Source: Nosema muscidifuracis (Eukaryota > Microsporidia > Nosematidae). From it: a stretch of 64,000 nt of DNA. This document shows, in pieces, positions 31,352 to 43,412 of this stretch (position 1 is the stretch's first letter; every line of letters begins with the position of its first letter). The position numbers and the translations under genes were made by a program. The notes below the pieces were generated by a model. The model was not told the DNA's origin, ran no database searches, and worked only from the letters and a program-made list of their open reading frames with translations. The stretch lies in NCBI GenBank assembly GCA_028335825.1, contig JAIOKI010000028.1, positions 1 through 64,000 of the forward strand. Reading direction: 5' to 3'.

Positions 31352-31957
31352 ATGGTACTCGGTAAACCTAAACAGAAGAAAACTTTTGCTGAAAAACTTA
31401 CTAAAGAACAAAAAGAAGAAAAGGAACTTCTTATTACTAAGAAAATAACTAAGTTAGCTAATGCTATTAAGATTCCACCAGCTATTAATCAATTTAAGAC
31501 AGTTCTTGAAGATAAAGATATTAAAAGAGTCTGCGAATTATTTTCTAAATACAGACCAGAGACACACGACGAAAGATTGGAAAGACTTAAGAAGAGTGAT
31601 CCTAAAGAAGGACCTAAACCAATCATTACTAAGATGGGTATTAGACATGTCACTAGACTAATAGAAACTAAAAGAGCTAAATTTGTTTTAGTAGCTGCTG
31701 ATGTTGATCCTATTGAAGTTGTTCTATTTGTTCCTACTCTATGTAAGAAGATGAACATTCCTTATGCTATCATACCAAGTAAAGAAACTTTAGGAAGTAT
31801 TGTTAACTTAAAGAAGTCTACCATCTTAGCATTATGTGATGTCAAAGCTGAAGACAAGAAAGAATTTGATGATCTTATTAAAATAAGTAACGAATTATTC
31901 TCTGAGCAATATGAAAGTCATTTGACAAGATGGGGTGGTGCAGCTATCAAGAACTAA
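31352..31957 (+). CDS. RPL7A: ribosomal protein eL8 (L7a)
   Basis: 201 aa, CCCC box 4 nt before the ATG. The L7Ae/L30e RNA-binding fold is clear: [57 protein letters not shown], with the kink-turn-binding region intact. It is shorter than animal and yeast eL8 (about 255-265), mostly at the N-terminus, as is usual for microsporidian ribosomal proteins. Component of the large subunit near the 5.8S/25S rRNA. No intron is visible at the 5' end, unlike eS17. Confidence 0.95.
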   Translation: MVLGKPKQKKTFAEKLTKEQKEEKELLITKKITKLANAIKIPPAINQFKTVLEDKDIKRVCELFSKYRPETHDERLERLKKSDPKEGPKPIITKMGIRHVTRLIETKRAKFVLVAADVDPIEVVLFVPTLCKKMNIPYAIIPSKETLGSIVNLKKSTILALCDVKAEDKKEFDDLIKISNELFSEQYESHLTRWGGAAIKN

Positions 31958-32812
<855 letters not shown>

Positions 32813-33250
32813 AAGTATTATGTAAATTTTAAGGAGTTTTATAGAATTTTAAAGTATTATATAAAATTATAAAGAGTTTAAAACTTATAAATATAAATAA
32901 AATTTTAAGGAGTGTTATATGAAATTATAATATATTATATAAAATTATAAAGAATAATGTAATATATAAAATTATAAAGAATATATATAAAATTATAAAG
33001 AGTTTCATAAAATTTTAAGTATTATATAAAAAATATGTAATATTATATAAAATTATAAAAAATATATGTAAATAATTTGTGTAATACGATTTTTAAAATT
33101 TAATTTATTATAAAATTGACATTTGTAATCAAAAATATAATTTAAATTTGATAATCTTATTTTACTATCTTTTATACAAAATAATGGAAATTATTTGATT
33201 CAGCATTTTCTTTACATCATTTTTAGAAAAAAATTTGGTCCCTAAAAAGA
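32813..33250. repeat. short A/T repeats after ubiquitin
   Basis: From about 32815 to 33065 the motif TATATAAAATTATAAAGA and variants (TTTTAAGGAGTTTTATA) recurs irregularly. No gene. Confidence 0.6.
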
Positions 33251-34704
33251 ATGGAAAAAAGTTCTAGACATGGTATAACGGGTGCATTATCACTTATAGA
33301 AAGTTCAGCATCAGAACAACAAAGTAGTAAAGATATGGATTTATTTATACAACAATGTGGATTTTTTGAAGATGAATCTGAAGGACAAACACGTGAAAGA
33401 GTCCTTGGAAAACTCAATTATTTATTAAAACAATTCGTAATGAAAATGTCGAATCAAAAAAATATTTCAAATGGTGAAAAACAAAACTTTGGTGGTAAAA
33501 TATTTACATTCGGTAGTTATAGACTTGGTGTACACAGTAAGGGTGCTGATATAGATGTACTTTGTGTAGTACCAAAACATGTGACAAGAAAAGATTTTTT
33601 TTCTGATTTTTATGATATGCTTAGTCAAGATTACGACGTAAAAGAATTAACAAAAATAGAAGAAGCTTACGTTCCTTTAATTAAACTTATCTACCAAGGT
33701 ATACCTATTGATTTAACTTTTGCTAGATTGAATATGAATTCAGTAAAAGATAATGTTAATTTATTAAATGATGTTATACTTAAAAATATGGATGATAAAT
33801 GCGTACTTAGTGTAAATGGTAGCAGAGTAACAGATGAAATACTTAATTTAATACCTAATGTGAAAACATTTCATTCAGCTTTACGGTGTATAAAATATTG
33901 GGCAAAACGTAGATGTATTTATGGAAATTCTTATGGATATTATGGAGGAGTCGCATTTTCAATATCAGTTGGAAGAATTTGTCAATTATTTCCTAACGCA
34001 TCGTCTTATACGATCGTATCAAAATTTTTTGAACTTTATTCTACATGGAAATGGCCAAGTCCAGTTTTATTAAAACCAGTTATAGATTTAAGTTATAATA
34101 TGAAAGTATGGGATCCTAAAATATACCCAGCAGATAAATATCATAAGATGCCTGTTATAACTCCCGCCTATCCTTCTATATGTTCAACACATAATATAAC
34201 AAATAGTACTCAACATTTAATAATGGATGAATTTATTAGAGGTCATGAATTATTAAGTAAAGAAAAAGGATCTACTAATGTTATATTACAAAAACTTTGT
34301 GTATTATCAGATTTTTTTAATAGATATAAGTTATATATACAGATAAATGCCATATCAATTGATGGAACAAATTTTAAATTATGGGAAGGGTTCGTAGAAT
34401 CTAAAATTCGTATTTTAGCTACTAAAATTGAATCACTTGATGAAGTTTTATATGCATTTCCATTTCCCAGATCTTTTGAAATAGCTATAAAACCATTAAT
34501 GTTGAAAAATGCACTTCTTTCTTTATTGGTTTAGAATTACCATCTATAAAAACTAAGAAGATTTATATTGATCATCCAGTTAAAGAATTTATTGATTTTA
34601 TTAATAATTATGATAAGAAAGATGATAATATGAAATTAGAAGTTTGTAGTATGAAAAGAAGAGATGTCCATAACTTTTTTTCTGTAATATATAGAAATGA
34701 TTAA
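33251..34704 (+). CDS. PAP1: poly(A) polymerase, with a frameshift near the C-terminus
   Basis: The nuclear poly(A) polymerase that tails mRNAs after cleavage. The first frame (33251-34534, 427 aa) holds the nucleotidyltransferase core: FGSYRLGVHSKGADIDVLCV with the DxD pair, the third Asp in IPIDLTFARL, then the central domain (CIKYWAKRRCIYGNSYGYYG). It stops at TAG after MLKNALLSLLV. The missing C-terminal RNA-binding part (FIGLELPSIKTKKIYIDHPV onward, with MKRRDVHNFF) continues in another frame to TAA at 34702-34704. The switch lies in a pyrimidine tract at about 34514-34524, where one base seems to have been lost. Full length would be about 484 aa. A sequencing error, a real mutation or programmed slippage are all possible. 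CCC box 11 nt before the ATG. Confidence 0.88.
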
Positions 34705-35338
34705 ACATATTTTTAATATCTTTTTTTAATTATTAATGTATTAACATTTCATTAATATATTAATAATTCATTAATAATTCATTAATATATTAATAATTCA
34801 TTAATGTTTTTAATATCTTAAGAATACACTTTTAAATTCTTATTGTCTAAATATAAAATCTATAAACTCAACAATGAAATTTCTCTCACACTCAATTTAA
34901 AGTAAAAAGATATTTTAATTTCTAGTTAAATATTAGAGTTAACTTTAGAAAGTGTATGATGCCTATCAACTCCAAATATTAATTATTTCTAAGAAAATAT
35001 CAGTTTTATTAACTATAAAATATTGTTATTTCATTTAGTATGAAAATTAAATTACATTTTCTTAAGTATATTTTTGTGCTAATACTTTTCTTAATAAGAT
35101 TTTTATAAAAAGTGTTAAATTACATATATAAAATTTAGCTTTTATGTGTTAATTTACATATACAAAATTTAATTAAATTATTAAACTTTTTTCTCATTTT
35201 TATTTTTCAGTGAGTAAACACAAAAAAAATTAAAGAACATTTATAAAAGTAAAAAAAATAAAGAACATTATAAAAGAAAAAATAAAGAACATTTATAAAA
35301 GTAAAAAAAACTAAAGAACATTTATAAAAGTAAAAAAA
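34705..35338. repeat. spacer with short tandem repeats
   Basis: A TTAATATATTAATAATTCA repeat at 34738-34810 follows the poly(A) polymerase gene, and a unit of about 27 bp (AAAGAACATTTATAAAAGTA plus A run) occurs four times at 35230-35338, ending at the stop codon of the next gene. No coding sequence seen. Confidence 0.7.
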
Positions 35339-36334
35339 TTATATTCTAGAAATCTCACATTTCGGTGAACATTTGCATCCTTCTATTTCCCATTCATCAA
35401 TATTTTTAAGTTGTTTCAAAAAATCTTCAAACATTATAGCTACGAATACATTATCTTTATGATACATGTATCCTTCATAAATACTTAAAGCTTTTTCTTC
35501 TAACTTACTTAATGTCTTTAATAAAAAATCGTATTTGATTTCTAAACTACAATTTTTTCCTTCAACTTCTAATAACTTTTTTAAAATATTTTTGTAAATC
35601 GATCTTAAAAATTCTAATTTGGCATTAAATTTTTCATACAAATTTTTTACTCCATAATCAGTAACTGTCATTGAACAATATCCATCAAATGTATTGTTTA
35701 TATCTTTAGTTTTATAAAATAACGGGTTTTGTATCAACCCATTTGTATATTTGTAATACCAACAAGTTTTAATATCTTTTGATTTAAACTTTCTAATATC
35801 TTGTAAGGATCTATCTGGATAAAAAAAACATTTAATATTCTCATAAATATCACTAGAACAACATGAATCAGAATTTTCATTATTAGGTTTAATCATCATA
35901 TAATTATCTTCAGAAGAGATTTCTGTAGTATTTCTTTTTATATCTATAGGATCAGAAGAAATTTCATCAAATTCTTCTTTTTGTTCTTTATGAATGATTT
36001 CAGTAGGTATTTCTGGTAGTTTTCTTTTTTGTATTAACAAAGGGTCAGAATATCTTTGATGAAGTTTTTCTTTATTAATTATATAATCTGGTACGTATTC
36101 ATAAATTTCTTCATCAGATGATTTTGATAAAGAAATTTCTTTTTTATCATTTTTTTGAAACGTTAGTTTAGATTTAAATTTTTTAAATGTTTCTGAAAAA
36201 CTATTACTTCGAAAAAAATTTCTCTTTCTGTTTAAATAGTTAGCTCCTTTACTTATCACTCCTTTATTTTTTTCATTATTTGATGTACTATTAGTGTCAT
36301 ATGCTAAGACAATTAGAAGAAAGAATGATAGCAT
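35339..36334 (-). CDS. secreted protein of unknown family
   Basis: 331 aa; CCC box 4 nt before the ATG. The first 11 residues are a compact signal peptide (MLSFFLLIVLA), then a long charged, Ser-rich and probably disordered region (about 15-150) with two YE(Y/N) type acidic-Tyr motifs and a poly-Ser/Cys patch (SDSCCSSD). A folded part follows (about 155-331), helical and with spaced cysteines, ending with GCKCSPKC. No membrane anchor. The CKC..KC end recalls the MCKCN..C motif of the subtelomeric pair at 5213 and 8227 but the rest is not alignable by eye. Probably exported to the spore wall or host; function unknown. Confidence 0.75.
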   Translation of the reverse strand: MLSFFLLIVLAYDTNSTSNNEKNKGVISKGANYLNRKRNFFRSNSFSETFKKFKSKLTFQKNDKKEISLSKSSDEEIYEYVPDYIINKEKLHQRYSDPLLIQKRKLPEIPTEIIHKEQKEEFDEISSDPIDIKRNTTEISSEDNYMMIKPNNENSDSCCSSDIYENIKCFFYPDRSLQDIRKFKSKDIKTCWYYKYTNGLIQNPLFYKTKDINNTFDGYCSMTVTDYGVKNLYEKFNAKLEFLRSIYKNILKKLLEVEGKNCSLEIKYDFLLKTLSKLEEKALSIYEGYMYHKDNVFVAIMFEDFLKQLKNIDEWEIEGCKCSPKCEISRI

Positions 36335-38216
36335 AAAGGGTTATATAAAAATCCAAAATTAATTTAAAATTAAATTAAAAAAAATAAAGAAACAAAAATG
36401 TTGATTTTAATTCTTTTTTTACTTAAGTAATCTTAAAAAGTTAATTTTAATTAAGTATAGAAAATAAACGGAAATACATTGTTTTTTTTACAATTTATAA
36501 AAAATTAATAAGTTTGATTCATTTATTAAATATAACAAACTAGAAGTTTTTTATAAAATATTTACTTATATGGAATATGACACTTATTTTTTCGTTATGT
36601 TATTTTTCTTATTCTAAAAATAATATAAAATTATTGATTGATTAAAAAGTTGTTAAAAATAGTTTTATTAAGAGTTTTTATATAAGAAGATTTTTGATAA
36701 TTTATCAAATATTTTCAATGAAGTTTTATTAAGAGTTTTTATATAAGAAGATTTTTGATAATTTATCAAATATTTTCAATGAAGTTTTATTAAGAGTTTT
36801 TATATAAGAAGATTTTTGATAATTTATCAAATATTTTCAATGATAAATAAATTTATTTATGTTGTCAAAAGGTTTTATTTTTACATAGTAAATATACTAA
36901 TAATTTTTAATGGAGAAGTTTCTTAATTATAATTTTTATATAGTAAATATACTGATAATATAATTGTATTTATTAATAATTCTCAAAAAGGAAGTTTATT
37001 GTATTGCTTTCTTTAATAGTTTATATTCACTTATAAAGTAAATAATTAATTATCTTTCAAAATAGCTATTCTTAATAAAAATAAATTACAGTTAATTTCA
37101 TTTAAAGAATTATTAAAAAGACCAATTTTGCTTTTTTATTATTAAAAAACTACATGTCAAAATAGCATAAGATTAAAAAATATATATTAGAAAAAAACTT
37201 TTTAATTAATAAATATTTCATTATTTATTATAGGTATCTTTCTTGATATTAAATTATTTAACCTTCTTATATTCTTCTTATCAAATAAAGATCACTGGCT
37301 GAATACTATCAATCTTAAAATTCTTTTTGACATTTCTTTAGATGTCTTCTCGCTTATAGTCGAACAAAATATTCACTAGATTAATTTATTAAATATAGGA
37401 CTGTATTAGGATTTATTTTAAGTTCATTATGTATTTCAAATTGTAATTGTTGTTATCCTATAAGGTTATAAAAAAATGAATTATTTTACTTTTATATTCA
37501 AGTTAATAGTTTTATTAACTACTAATTCTTATTTTCTCAAATCTTCTGATTCTACTTAATAAAGATTATCTTGTGAAGAACTTGCCTATAGAAATATTTT
37601 TCAATCATACTAGATAGATTATAATTTTATTTATTCTAACTAAAGATTTACATTTCAAGAGATGGATTTTACTTTAATTAAATATTAGATTTTTTTTCTT
37701 ATATGCTTAACTAAAGATTAAAATTTTTAGAAATGAATTTTACTTTTATTAGGGGTTAAAAAAATAAATATTAAATTTATCATTATTATAATTAAATATT
37801 ATACAAACAATTTTCTTAAAATAAATAAAAAATAATATCTCATATCAAACAACTATTAAAAAATAATTATATAATATCAGGATCAAATAATATTTTTTAA
37901 AAAATGTTGAGGGTATAATATTTTATTACTTTCTTAATATTTAAGAAGAAAACAAATATAATTCAATTATTATTGACTAAAATATTTATTTTATTTAAAA
38001 TTATAATTTTATTAAAATAAATTTGAAAAGATCATTAAATATAAGATATAAAAATTATAAAGATCACTTGATCCACATAACTAAATAGTTCATGCGATTT
38101 ATTCAATTTTCTATATATTTTTTTAAAAATGAATTGTTTTTGTTTTTTTGGCGGTAAATTGTCCCTCCTTTTTTCAAAGAAAAAATATTTAAGGCATAAA
38201 ATTCTAAACCCCAATA
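36335..38216. other. long spacer upstream of histone H2A
   Basis: About 1.9 kb, no gene found. It holds the perfect 61-bp triplication at 36661-36843 and an orphan CCCC box on the minus strand at 37752-37755 with no start codon behind it. Confidence 0.5.
36661..36843. repeat. 61-bp perfect tandem triplication with internal palindrome
   Basis: Three identical copies at 36661-36721, 36722-36782 and 36783-36843. Each contains the palindrome TTGATAATTTATCAA and the segment TTAAGAGTTTTTATATAAGA. Exact identity means recent expansion or homogenisation. Confidence 0.93.
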
Positions 38217-38585
38217 ATGGCATCAGGAAAAGGAGGAAAGAAAGACCCACAGTCACAGACTTATGATAATGAAAATGGATCATCTAATGTATTCAAATCA
38301 TCACAGATTAAAAAGATTCTTAAAAATTGTAGTAAACAAAGAATTTCTAAAGATGCTTGTAAAGCCGTATCTGCTGTACTTATCTATATAATGAGTGAAA
38401 TTATGGATGGAGCAAGGAATACTGCAAATGCTGATGGTAAAAAGAAAATTTTACCAAAACATATTAACAGTGCTATTTGTAAGGATGTAGAATTGAACCA
38501 CATCGGACATAACTGGATTATTAAGAGTGGTGGTGTTAAATCAAATTTATTACCACAAGATTTAAGCAAGAAGAGCTCTGATTAA
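38217..38585 (+). CDS. histone H2A (divergent)
   Basis: 122 aa; CCCC box 6 nt before the ATG. The histone fold matches H2A: QIKKILKNCSKQRISKDACK (alpha 1), AVSAVLIYIMSEIMDGARNT (alpha 2), KKKILPKHINSAICKDVELN (alpha 3 region), then the H2A-specific GGVKSNLLPQDL docking segment. It lacks the canonical SSRAGLQFPV stretch, having KSSQIKKI instead. No SQ motif of H2A.X type is evident at the end (KKSSD). It lies 1.6 kb upstream of the HIRA histone chaperone gene on the same strand. Confidence 0.9.
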   Translation: MASGKGGKKDPQSQTYDNENGSSNVFKSSQIKKILKNCSKQRISKDACKAVSAVLIYIMSEIMDGARNTANADGKKKILPKHINSAICKDVELNHIGHNWIIKSGGVKSNLLPQDLSKKSSD

Positions 38586-39041
38586 AATGTTATAATAAAA
38601 TATTTAATGTTTAAAAATTATACCTTTATGTATTTTTTAGGCCTAGTAAAACGTAATAGTGAAATTCAGGTAGGCTTGAGTTCATTAATATTTTTAATGG
38701 TAAAAAATAAAAGACATCGTTGTGAATAAAAATTATTAACTTATAAAAATGATTAATTTATAAATTGTAAATTATAACAACTATAAAAATGAATATCTTA
38801 TAAAATAAATAATCATTAACCTTTAACAGCTATAAAATAAATAATCATTAACCTATAACAGCTATAAAATAAATAATTAATAATTTATAACAGCTATAAA
38901 ATAAATAATTAATAACTATAAAATAAATATTTTTTTTATTCCTTAGAAAATCAGAATTAGATTTTAAAAGAGTTAAAAATTAATTTATTTCTTTACCAAC
39001 AAATTAATTTTATTATTTATTTTTCTAAAAATCGAGCATAA
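38586..39041. repeat. spacer with about 32-bp tandem repeat, four to five copies
   Basis: From about 38780 to 38935 the unit CTATAAAATAAATAATTAAT plus AATTTATAACAG recurs. Upstream, at 38636-38690, a patch richer in G and C (AGGCCTAGTAAAACGTAATA, then CAGGTAGGCTTGAG) stands out; it could belong to the H2A 3' end or to a small RNA, not resolved. Confidence 0.6.
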
Positions 39042-40106
39042 ATGGCTAGAAAAATTCGTGTATGTAAAGATTTTACATATTCATCAATAATCAGGGAAGC
39101 AATATTAGCCACAAGAGATAAAAAGGCAACATCATCTCAGATATTTACATATATTACAAATAAACATCCAAGCTTATTTAAACAAAGCAATTCAATGACA
39201 TGGAAAGGAAATATTCGTCAATTACTAAGTAAAAATCCTGAATTTGTTAAACTTAAAAAAGATGAAAAATCTAAATTACATTACTGGAAATATGTACCTT
39301 TAGAAGAAATTATTGAATCAGAGAAAGATATTATGTATAGATATACTGATAATACACATGAACCTGTACATTATCCAAATCAAAAACATTATAATTCAGA
39401 ATATAATAATTATCAAAATTATTATGAACAAAATTCATTTAGATATAATCAACCTCCATTTAATTACAACCCAACGTATTATTCAAAATTTCAACAGTCA
39501 AATGATTATTTTTATGGTCAATCAAATGATACATTTGGTGATAATATTCCAAATAGTCTTGCTCAACAAAACCTTATCAATCAAGAAATACCTTGTGAAA
39601 ATCAAAATAGATTTGATTATAATATTAATAAATTTAATTATTCAGCAGATAGAAGAAAAAATTATCCAAAAAAAGAAAAAGTTTTAAGTTCAGCAGAGAT
39701 GTTTGAAAATATAAAAAATTACGAAGAATTTTCTCAATTTGGATTGTTTGCAAACAATAGAAATTATCCAATCAATGAAGATAAAAATATAAGAAAAAAT
39801 TATAATAATTTAATTGAAAAAGAAAATGAATGGAAGAATAATCAATATAATGAAGATCTTAGATATCAAGAAAGAGATTTATATCAAAATAGATCAAATT
39901 ATCAAGAAGATCGTTATTATGAACAACAACAATTTGACAAGAATAACCTTATTGAAGATAACGATAATGAAAGGGGTAAAATTAAATTTAAATTTGTTAA
40001 TGATATGATCGAATCTAATGAAAATAAAGAAAAATCAATTAATGAAGAAATAAATAATAATTCTAATAAAGGAAAAAATAGTAAGGAAAAACATGAAAAT
40101 AAATAA
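39042..40106 (+). CDS. forkhead (winged-helix) transcription factor
   Basis: 354 aa. Residues about 8-87 form a forkhead domain: FTYSSIIREAILATRDKKAT (helix 1), SSQIFTYITNKHPSLF (helix 2), SMTWKGNIRQLLSKNPEFVK (recognition helix 3, in place of the usual W.NSIRHNLS), and LHYWKYVP at the wing. The remainder is a long Asn/Gln/Tyr-rich disordered tail (about 100-330), of the prion-like kind, ending in a Lys/Glu/Asn segment. DNA-binding regulator in the nucleus; targets unknown. No CCC box before the ATG. The HIRA gene follows on the same strand 61 bp after the stop. Confidence 0.85.
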   Translation: MARKIRVCKDFTYSSIIREAILATRDKKATSSQIFTYITNKHPSLFKQSNSMTWKGNIRQLLSKNPEFVKLKKDEKSKLHYWKYVPLEEIIESEKDIMYRYTDNTHEPVHYPNQKHYNSEYNNYQNYYEQNSFRYNQPPFNYNPTYYSKFQQSNDYFYGQSNDTFGDNIPNSLAQQNLINQEIPCENQNRFDYNINKFNYSADRRKNYPKKEKVLSSAEMFENIKNYEEFSQFGLFANNRNYPINEDKNIRKNYNNLIEKENEWKNNQYNEDLRYQERDLYQNRSNYQEDRYYEQQQFDKNNLIEDNDNERGKIKFKFVNDMIESNENKEKSINEEINNNSNKGKNSKEKHENK

Positions 40107-40167
40107 AATTAAAAATGAATATTTGTTTAAAATTCTATATTTTTTCTCAACAACTTTATCCCTAAAT

Positions 40168-42915
40168 ATGAAAATATACAAAATTTTAAGTAAAACAGAA
40201 TCAAAAAATACATTACCGATTTTTAGCATAGACACATATGAAAGAATGTTAATTACTTCTAGTACTAATGGAGATGTTGATTTATACAAAAATGAGGAAG
40301 AATTTTACAAATCTGTAAAAAAACATAATGGTGCAGTTTTATGTGTAAGATTTAATTTATGTGGAACAAGAATAGCTTCATGTGGAGATGATGGTACAGT
40401 AATAATTTATGATAATGAATTGAATGTAATGAATTATTTTAAAAATCATACTGGAGATGTTACTAATGTATTATGGACAGATAAATATTTAACAAGTGTT
40501 GGTCATGATGGATTTGTTGTTTTTTATGATAATAAAGATTATAAATTAATCGTAAAAATAAAAGCGCATGAAAGTAAAATTACAGGTATTTCATCAAATA
40601 AAAAAAATGATTATATTTGTACACAAGGAGAAGATGGTATTATATTGTACAAAGGTCATGTGATATACAAGAAGATACCTCCTAATGAAGGAGTAATTCT
40701 TGAATCTTTTTTTTCTAGAATGAGTTGGTCACCTGATGGATTATTATTTTCAACTGGTTTATCTTTTAATCAGAAAGTGAATTCTGTAGAAATTTATAAT
40801 ATAGAAATGGAAAATAAATATTCTCTTTTAGGACATGTAGCTCCTTGTGAAACAACAGCTTTTAATCCTAAAATATTTACATTAGAAAAACAGTTTATGA
40901 TATTAGCAGTTGGATCACAAGATTTAAGTATAAGTTTATGGACTACATTATCACCATATCCATTTTTATTAATTAAAAATGTTAGTGAGTTGCCTATTTT
41001 AGATTTGAAATGGAATGATGAAGGTACAATTTTATATTTTTGTTCTTATGATGGAACTGTTAAAAAACTTGAATTTGAATTGAATGAGTTAGGAAATTTA
41101 GCTACTAGAGAATGTAAAGTTGAAAATGCAGAATTATTTTTATCTTTACTTAATGCAGAATTATATGATTCTAAAATACACAATTTATTAACACAAAATG
41201 AAGTAACTAAAAATAAATTAATATCTCAGAATGAAATACATAAAAAGAAAATGCATCCAAATAATATTCAACAACTTCCCAGATCTTCACCTCAAAATAT
41301 AAATAGACATAATGGATTTATTAATGGAATTTATGATAATCATCAATGTCAAAAAGATCTTAGTAAAATGATTTCTTCTAATCAAAGTTCATTAGAATAT
41401 ATAAAAAATAATGTACAAAAAGCTGGATTATATCATCATCCTCATCAAATGTATAATAATAAGCATTTATCTGATATAAATTCAATGACATTAAGTACAC
41501 CTGAAAAATTACAAAAAATTAAAGAAATGGGAATGATATCTGTTCCTGAAATTAAAAATTCAAATTCTAGTATAGAAAAAAAGTTTAATTCACATAAAAG
41601 AATGATGACATCTGGAGAATGGTTAGATAAACAATCTATAGATCCATTAATTAAGAGAAAAAATAATGAATTATTTGATCAAATTCCTTTACAATCAAAA
41701 CAAGATGTTATTAATAATAACTATAATAGTAAGGATATTTTAACTAGTAACTATAATAATAAAGATGTTATTAATAATAAGGATATTACAAATGGTAACT
41801 ATAATAGTAAAGATAGTTTAACTAGTAGAGATGTTATTAATAATAAGGATATTACAAATGGTAACAATATTATAAATAATAAGGATATTACAAATACTCA
41901 GAATATCACAAGTAATAGAGATATTATAAATAATCAGAATATTATAAAGAATATCACAAATAATAAAAATATCACAGATACTCAAACTATTACAAGTAAT
42001 AATAAAACTCCTTTAGAAATAAAAAGTAATACAAAATCAGTGAAAAGAAAAATTGTCAAACCTGTTCTTATAGATGATAATGAACGTAAAGATGTTACAA
42101 AGGAAATTCTTATGTTTAATTTTAAACAATCAGTTAAAATTGAAAATGGAAAAATAGAGGAATTTTATAAAGATTTTGGTGATTATACTATTGAATTAAA
42201 TAATGATAAAACAATTCTTAGTATAAAAAGAGCGAAGAAAGATTTCTTTGATATTTATGGTACTTTTAATTTTATCAGTGCTTCTAAAAAATATATTGCT
42301 GTTTATACTACGAATATTGAAATATATAGTTTAAAAACTGGTACACTTATATGTCCATTTATAGGATCTTCTTCTGTAATTTATATGGATATTTATAAAG
42401 ATAATCTTCTTTTTTTAGAAGGAGATGGTACTGTATCTATTTTTAATATAAAGAAGAATAACATGATACAAACAAGAATACCCAAATATGATACAGTTAT
42501 AAAAATAAAATTCAGTAGAATTTATTTTATAATTTGTGAATATCGTGATATATCATATATATTTGATAAAAATACCAAGTTATGGTATTTATTAAGAAAA
42601 GAATGGAATGATAGAGAAACTTCTAATACAGATTTTAATAATACAATAGATGAATCTTTAAAAAAATTAGAAAATAAATTTTTAGTGAATTTAATCAATA
42701 AAAGACACAGTAAATTAAAAAGAATAACTCGTAAGATGGTGAATATACTTATGGATATGAAATTAACTGATCAGTTAGAATATAAATTTAAGAAAATTTT
42801 TATAGATTTGATTAATCTTGGACATAAGAAATTTGTAATTAGATGTTTAGAAAAACTTAGTAAGAATTTCAATTTACAATATTTTGTTGTAGATATTATG
42901 AAAAAGATGTGTTAA
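40168..42915 (+). CDS. HIRA/Hir1 histone chaperone, WD40 protein
   Basis: 915 aa from the ATG at 40168, which has CCC 5-6 nt upstream; an upstream in-frame ATG at 40093 overlaps the forkhead gene and is rejected. The N-terminal half is a seven-bladed WD40 propeller with Hir1-specific text: KHNGAVLCVRF, RMSWSPDGLLFSTG, GHVAPCETTAFNPKIF, and AVGSQDLSISLWTT. An Asn-rich low-complexity region of about 100 residues (about 510-610) has repeats of DITNGN/INNKDI. At about 624-634 KRKIVKPVLI fits the B domain that docks to Asf1 in HIRA proteins. A second beta-rich and helical part ends the protein, matching the Hir domain location. Role: replication-independent H3-H4 deposition. Confidence 0.9.
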   Translation: MKIYKILSKTESKNTLPIFSIDTYERMLITSSTNGDVDLYKNEEEFYKSVKKHNGAVLCVRFNLCGTRIASCGDDGTVIIYDNELNVMNYFKNHTGDVTNVLWTDKYLTSVGHDGFVVFYDNKDYKLIVKIKAHESKITGISSNKKNDYICTQGEDGIILYKGHVIYKKIPPNEGVILESFFSRMSWSPDGLLFSTGLSFNQKVNSVEIYNIEMENKYSLLGHVAPCETTAFNPKIFTLEKQFMILAVGSQDLSISLWTTLSPYPFLLIKNVSELPILDLKWNDEGTILYFCSYDGTVKKLEFELNELGNLATRECKVENAELFLSLLNAELYDSKIHNLLTQNEVTKNKLISQNEIHKKKMHPNNIQQLPRSSPQNINRHNGFINGIYDNHQCQKDLSKMISSNQSSLEYIKNNVQKAGLYHHPHQMYNNKHLSDINSMTLSTPEKLQKIKEMGMISVPEIKNSNSSIEKKFNSHKRMMTSGEWLDKQSIDPLIKRKNNELFDQIPLQSKQDVINNNYNSKDILTSNYNNKDVINNKDITNGNYNSKDSLTSRDVINNKDITNGNNIINNKDITNTQNITSNRDIINNQNIIKNITNNKNITDTQTITSNNKTPLEIKSNTKSVKRKIVKPVLIDDNERKDVTKEILMFNFKQSVKIENGKIEEFYKDFGDYTIELNNDKTILSIKRAKKDFFDIYGTFNFISASKKYIAVYTTNIEIYSLKTGTLICPFIGSSSVIYMDIYKDNLLFLEGDGTVSIFNIKKNNMIQTRIPKYDTVIKIKFSRIYFIICEYRDISYIFDKNTKLWYLLRKEWNDRETSNTDFNNTIDESLKKLENKFLVNLINKRHSKLKRITRKMVNILMDMKLTDQLEYKFKKIFIDLINLGHKKFVIRCLEKLSKNFNLQYFVVDIMKKMC

Positions 42916-43412
42916 ACAAATAAAATATAAATGAGAAATAAAGAATAATTTGACGAATATTTTATATTACAATTATTAAAATAACTTTTTAAGATGAGAT
43001 TTTTATAATTATTTAAAATAACTTTTTAAGATGATATTTTTATAATTATTTAAAATAACTTTTTAAGATGATATTTTTATAATTATTTAAAATAACTCTT
43101 TAAGATGAAATTTTTATAATTAGACTAAAAATGAATTATTTATTGAGTAAATAACCAATAGAATGTTATTAAGAAATTTAACTCTAATCATAAAATAAAA
43201 ATTATGATCCTTTTTATAAATAATAGAATTATCATAAAATATTATTATCATGATATTTAACTAATTATCTTTCTCCTTGATATTTTATTAATCTTCTTTA
43301 AATTGTACTCTTAAATGAAACACACCTTTGTTTTATCAAATAAATACTCTTTTAAATAATTTTTTTTTCTTCCTCCTTTTTTACACTTGTAATTTTAATT
43401 TTAATACCCCAT
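42916..43412. repeat. spacer with 37-bp tandem repeat, four copies
   Basis: At about 42979-43126 the unit AAAATAACTTTTTAAGATGA plus TATTTTTATAATTATTT occurs four times with single-base variants. No gene in the spacer. Confidence 0.85.

Noticed and set aside
38636-38690. GC-richer patch after H2A as a small RNA gene
   Set aside because: No snoRNA boxes, tRNA arms or snRNA motifs could be found; left as an unexplained patch.
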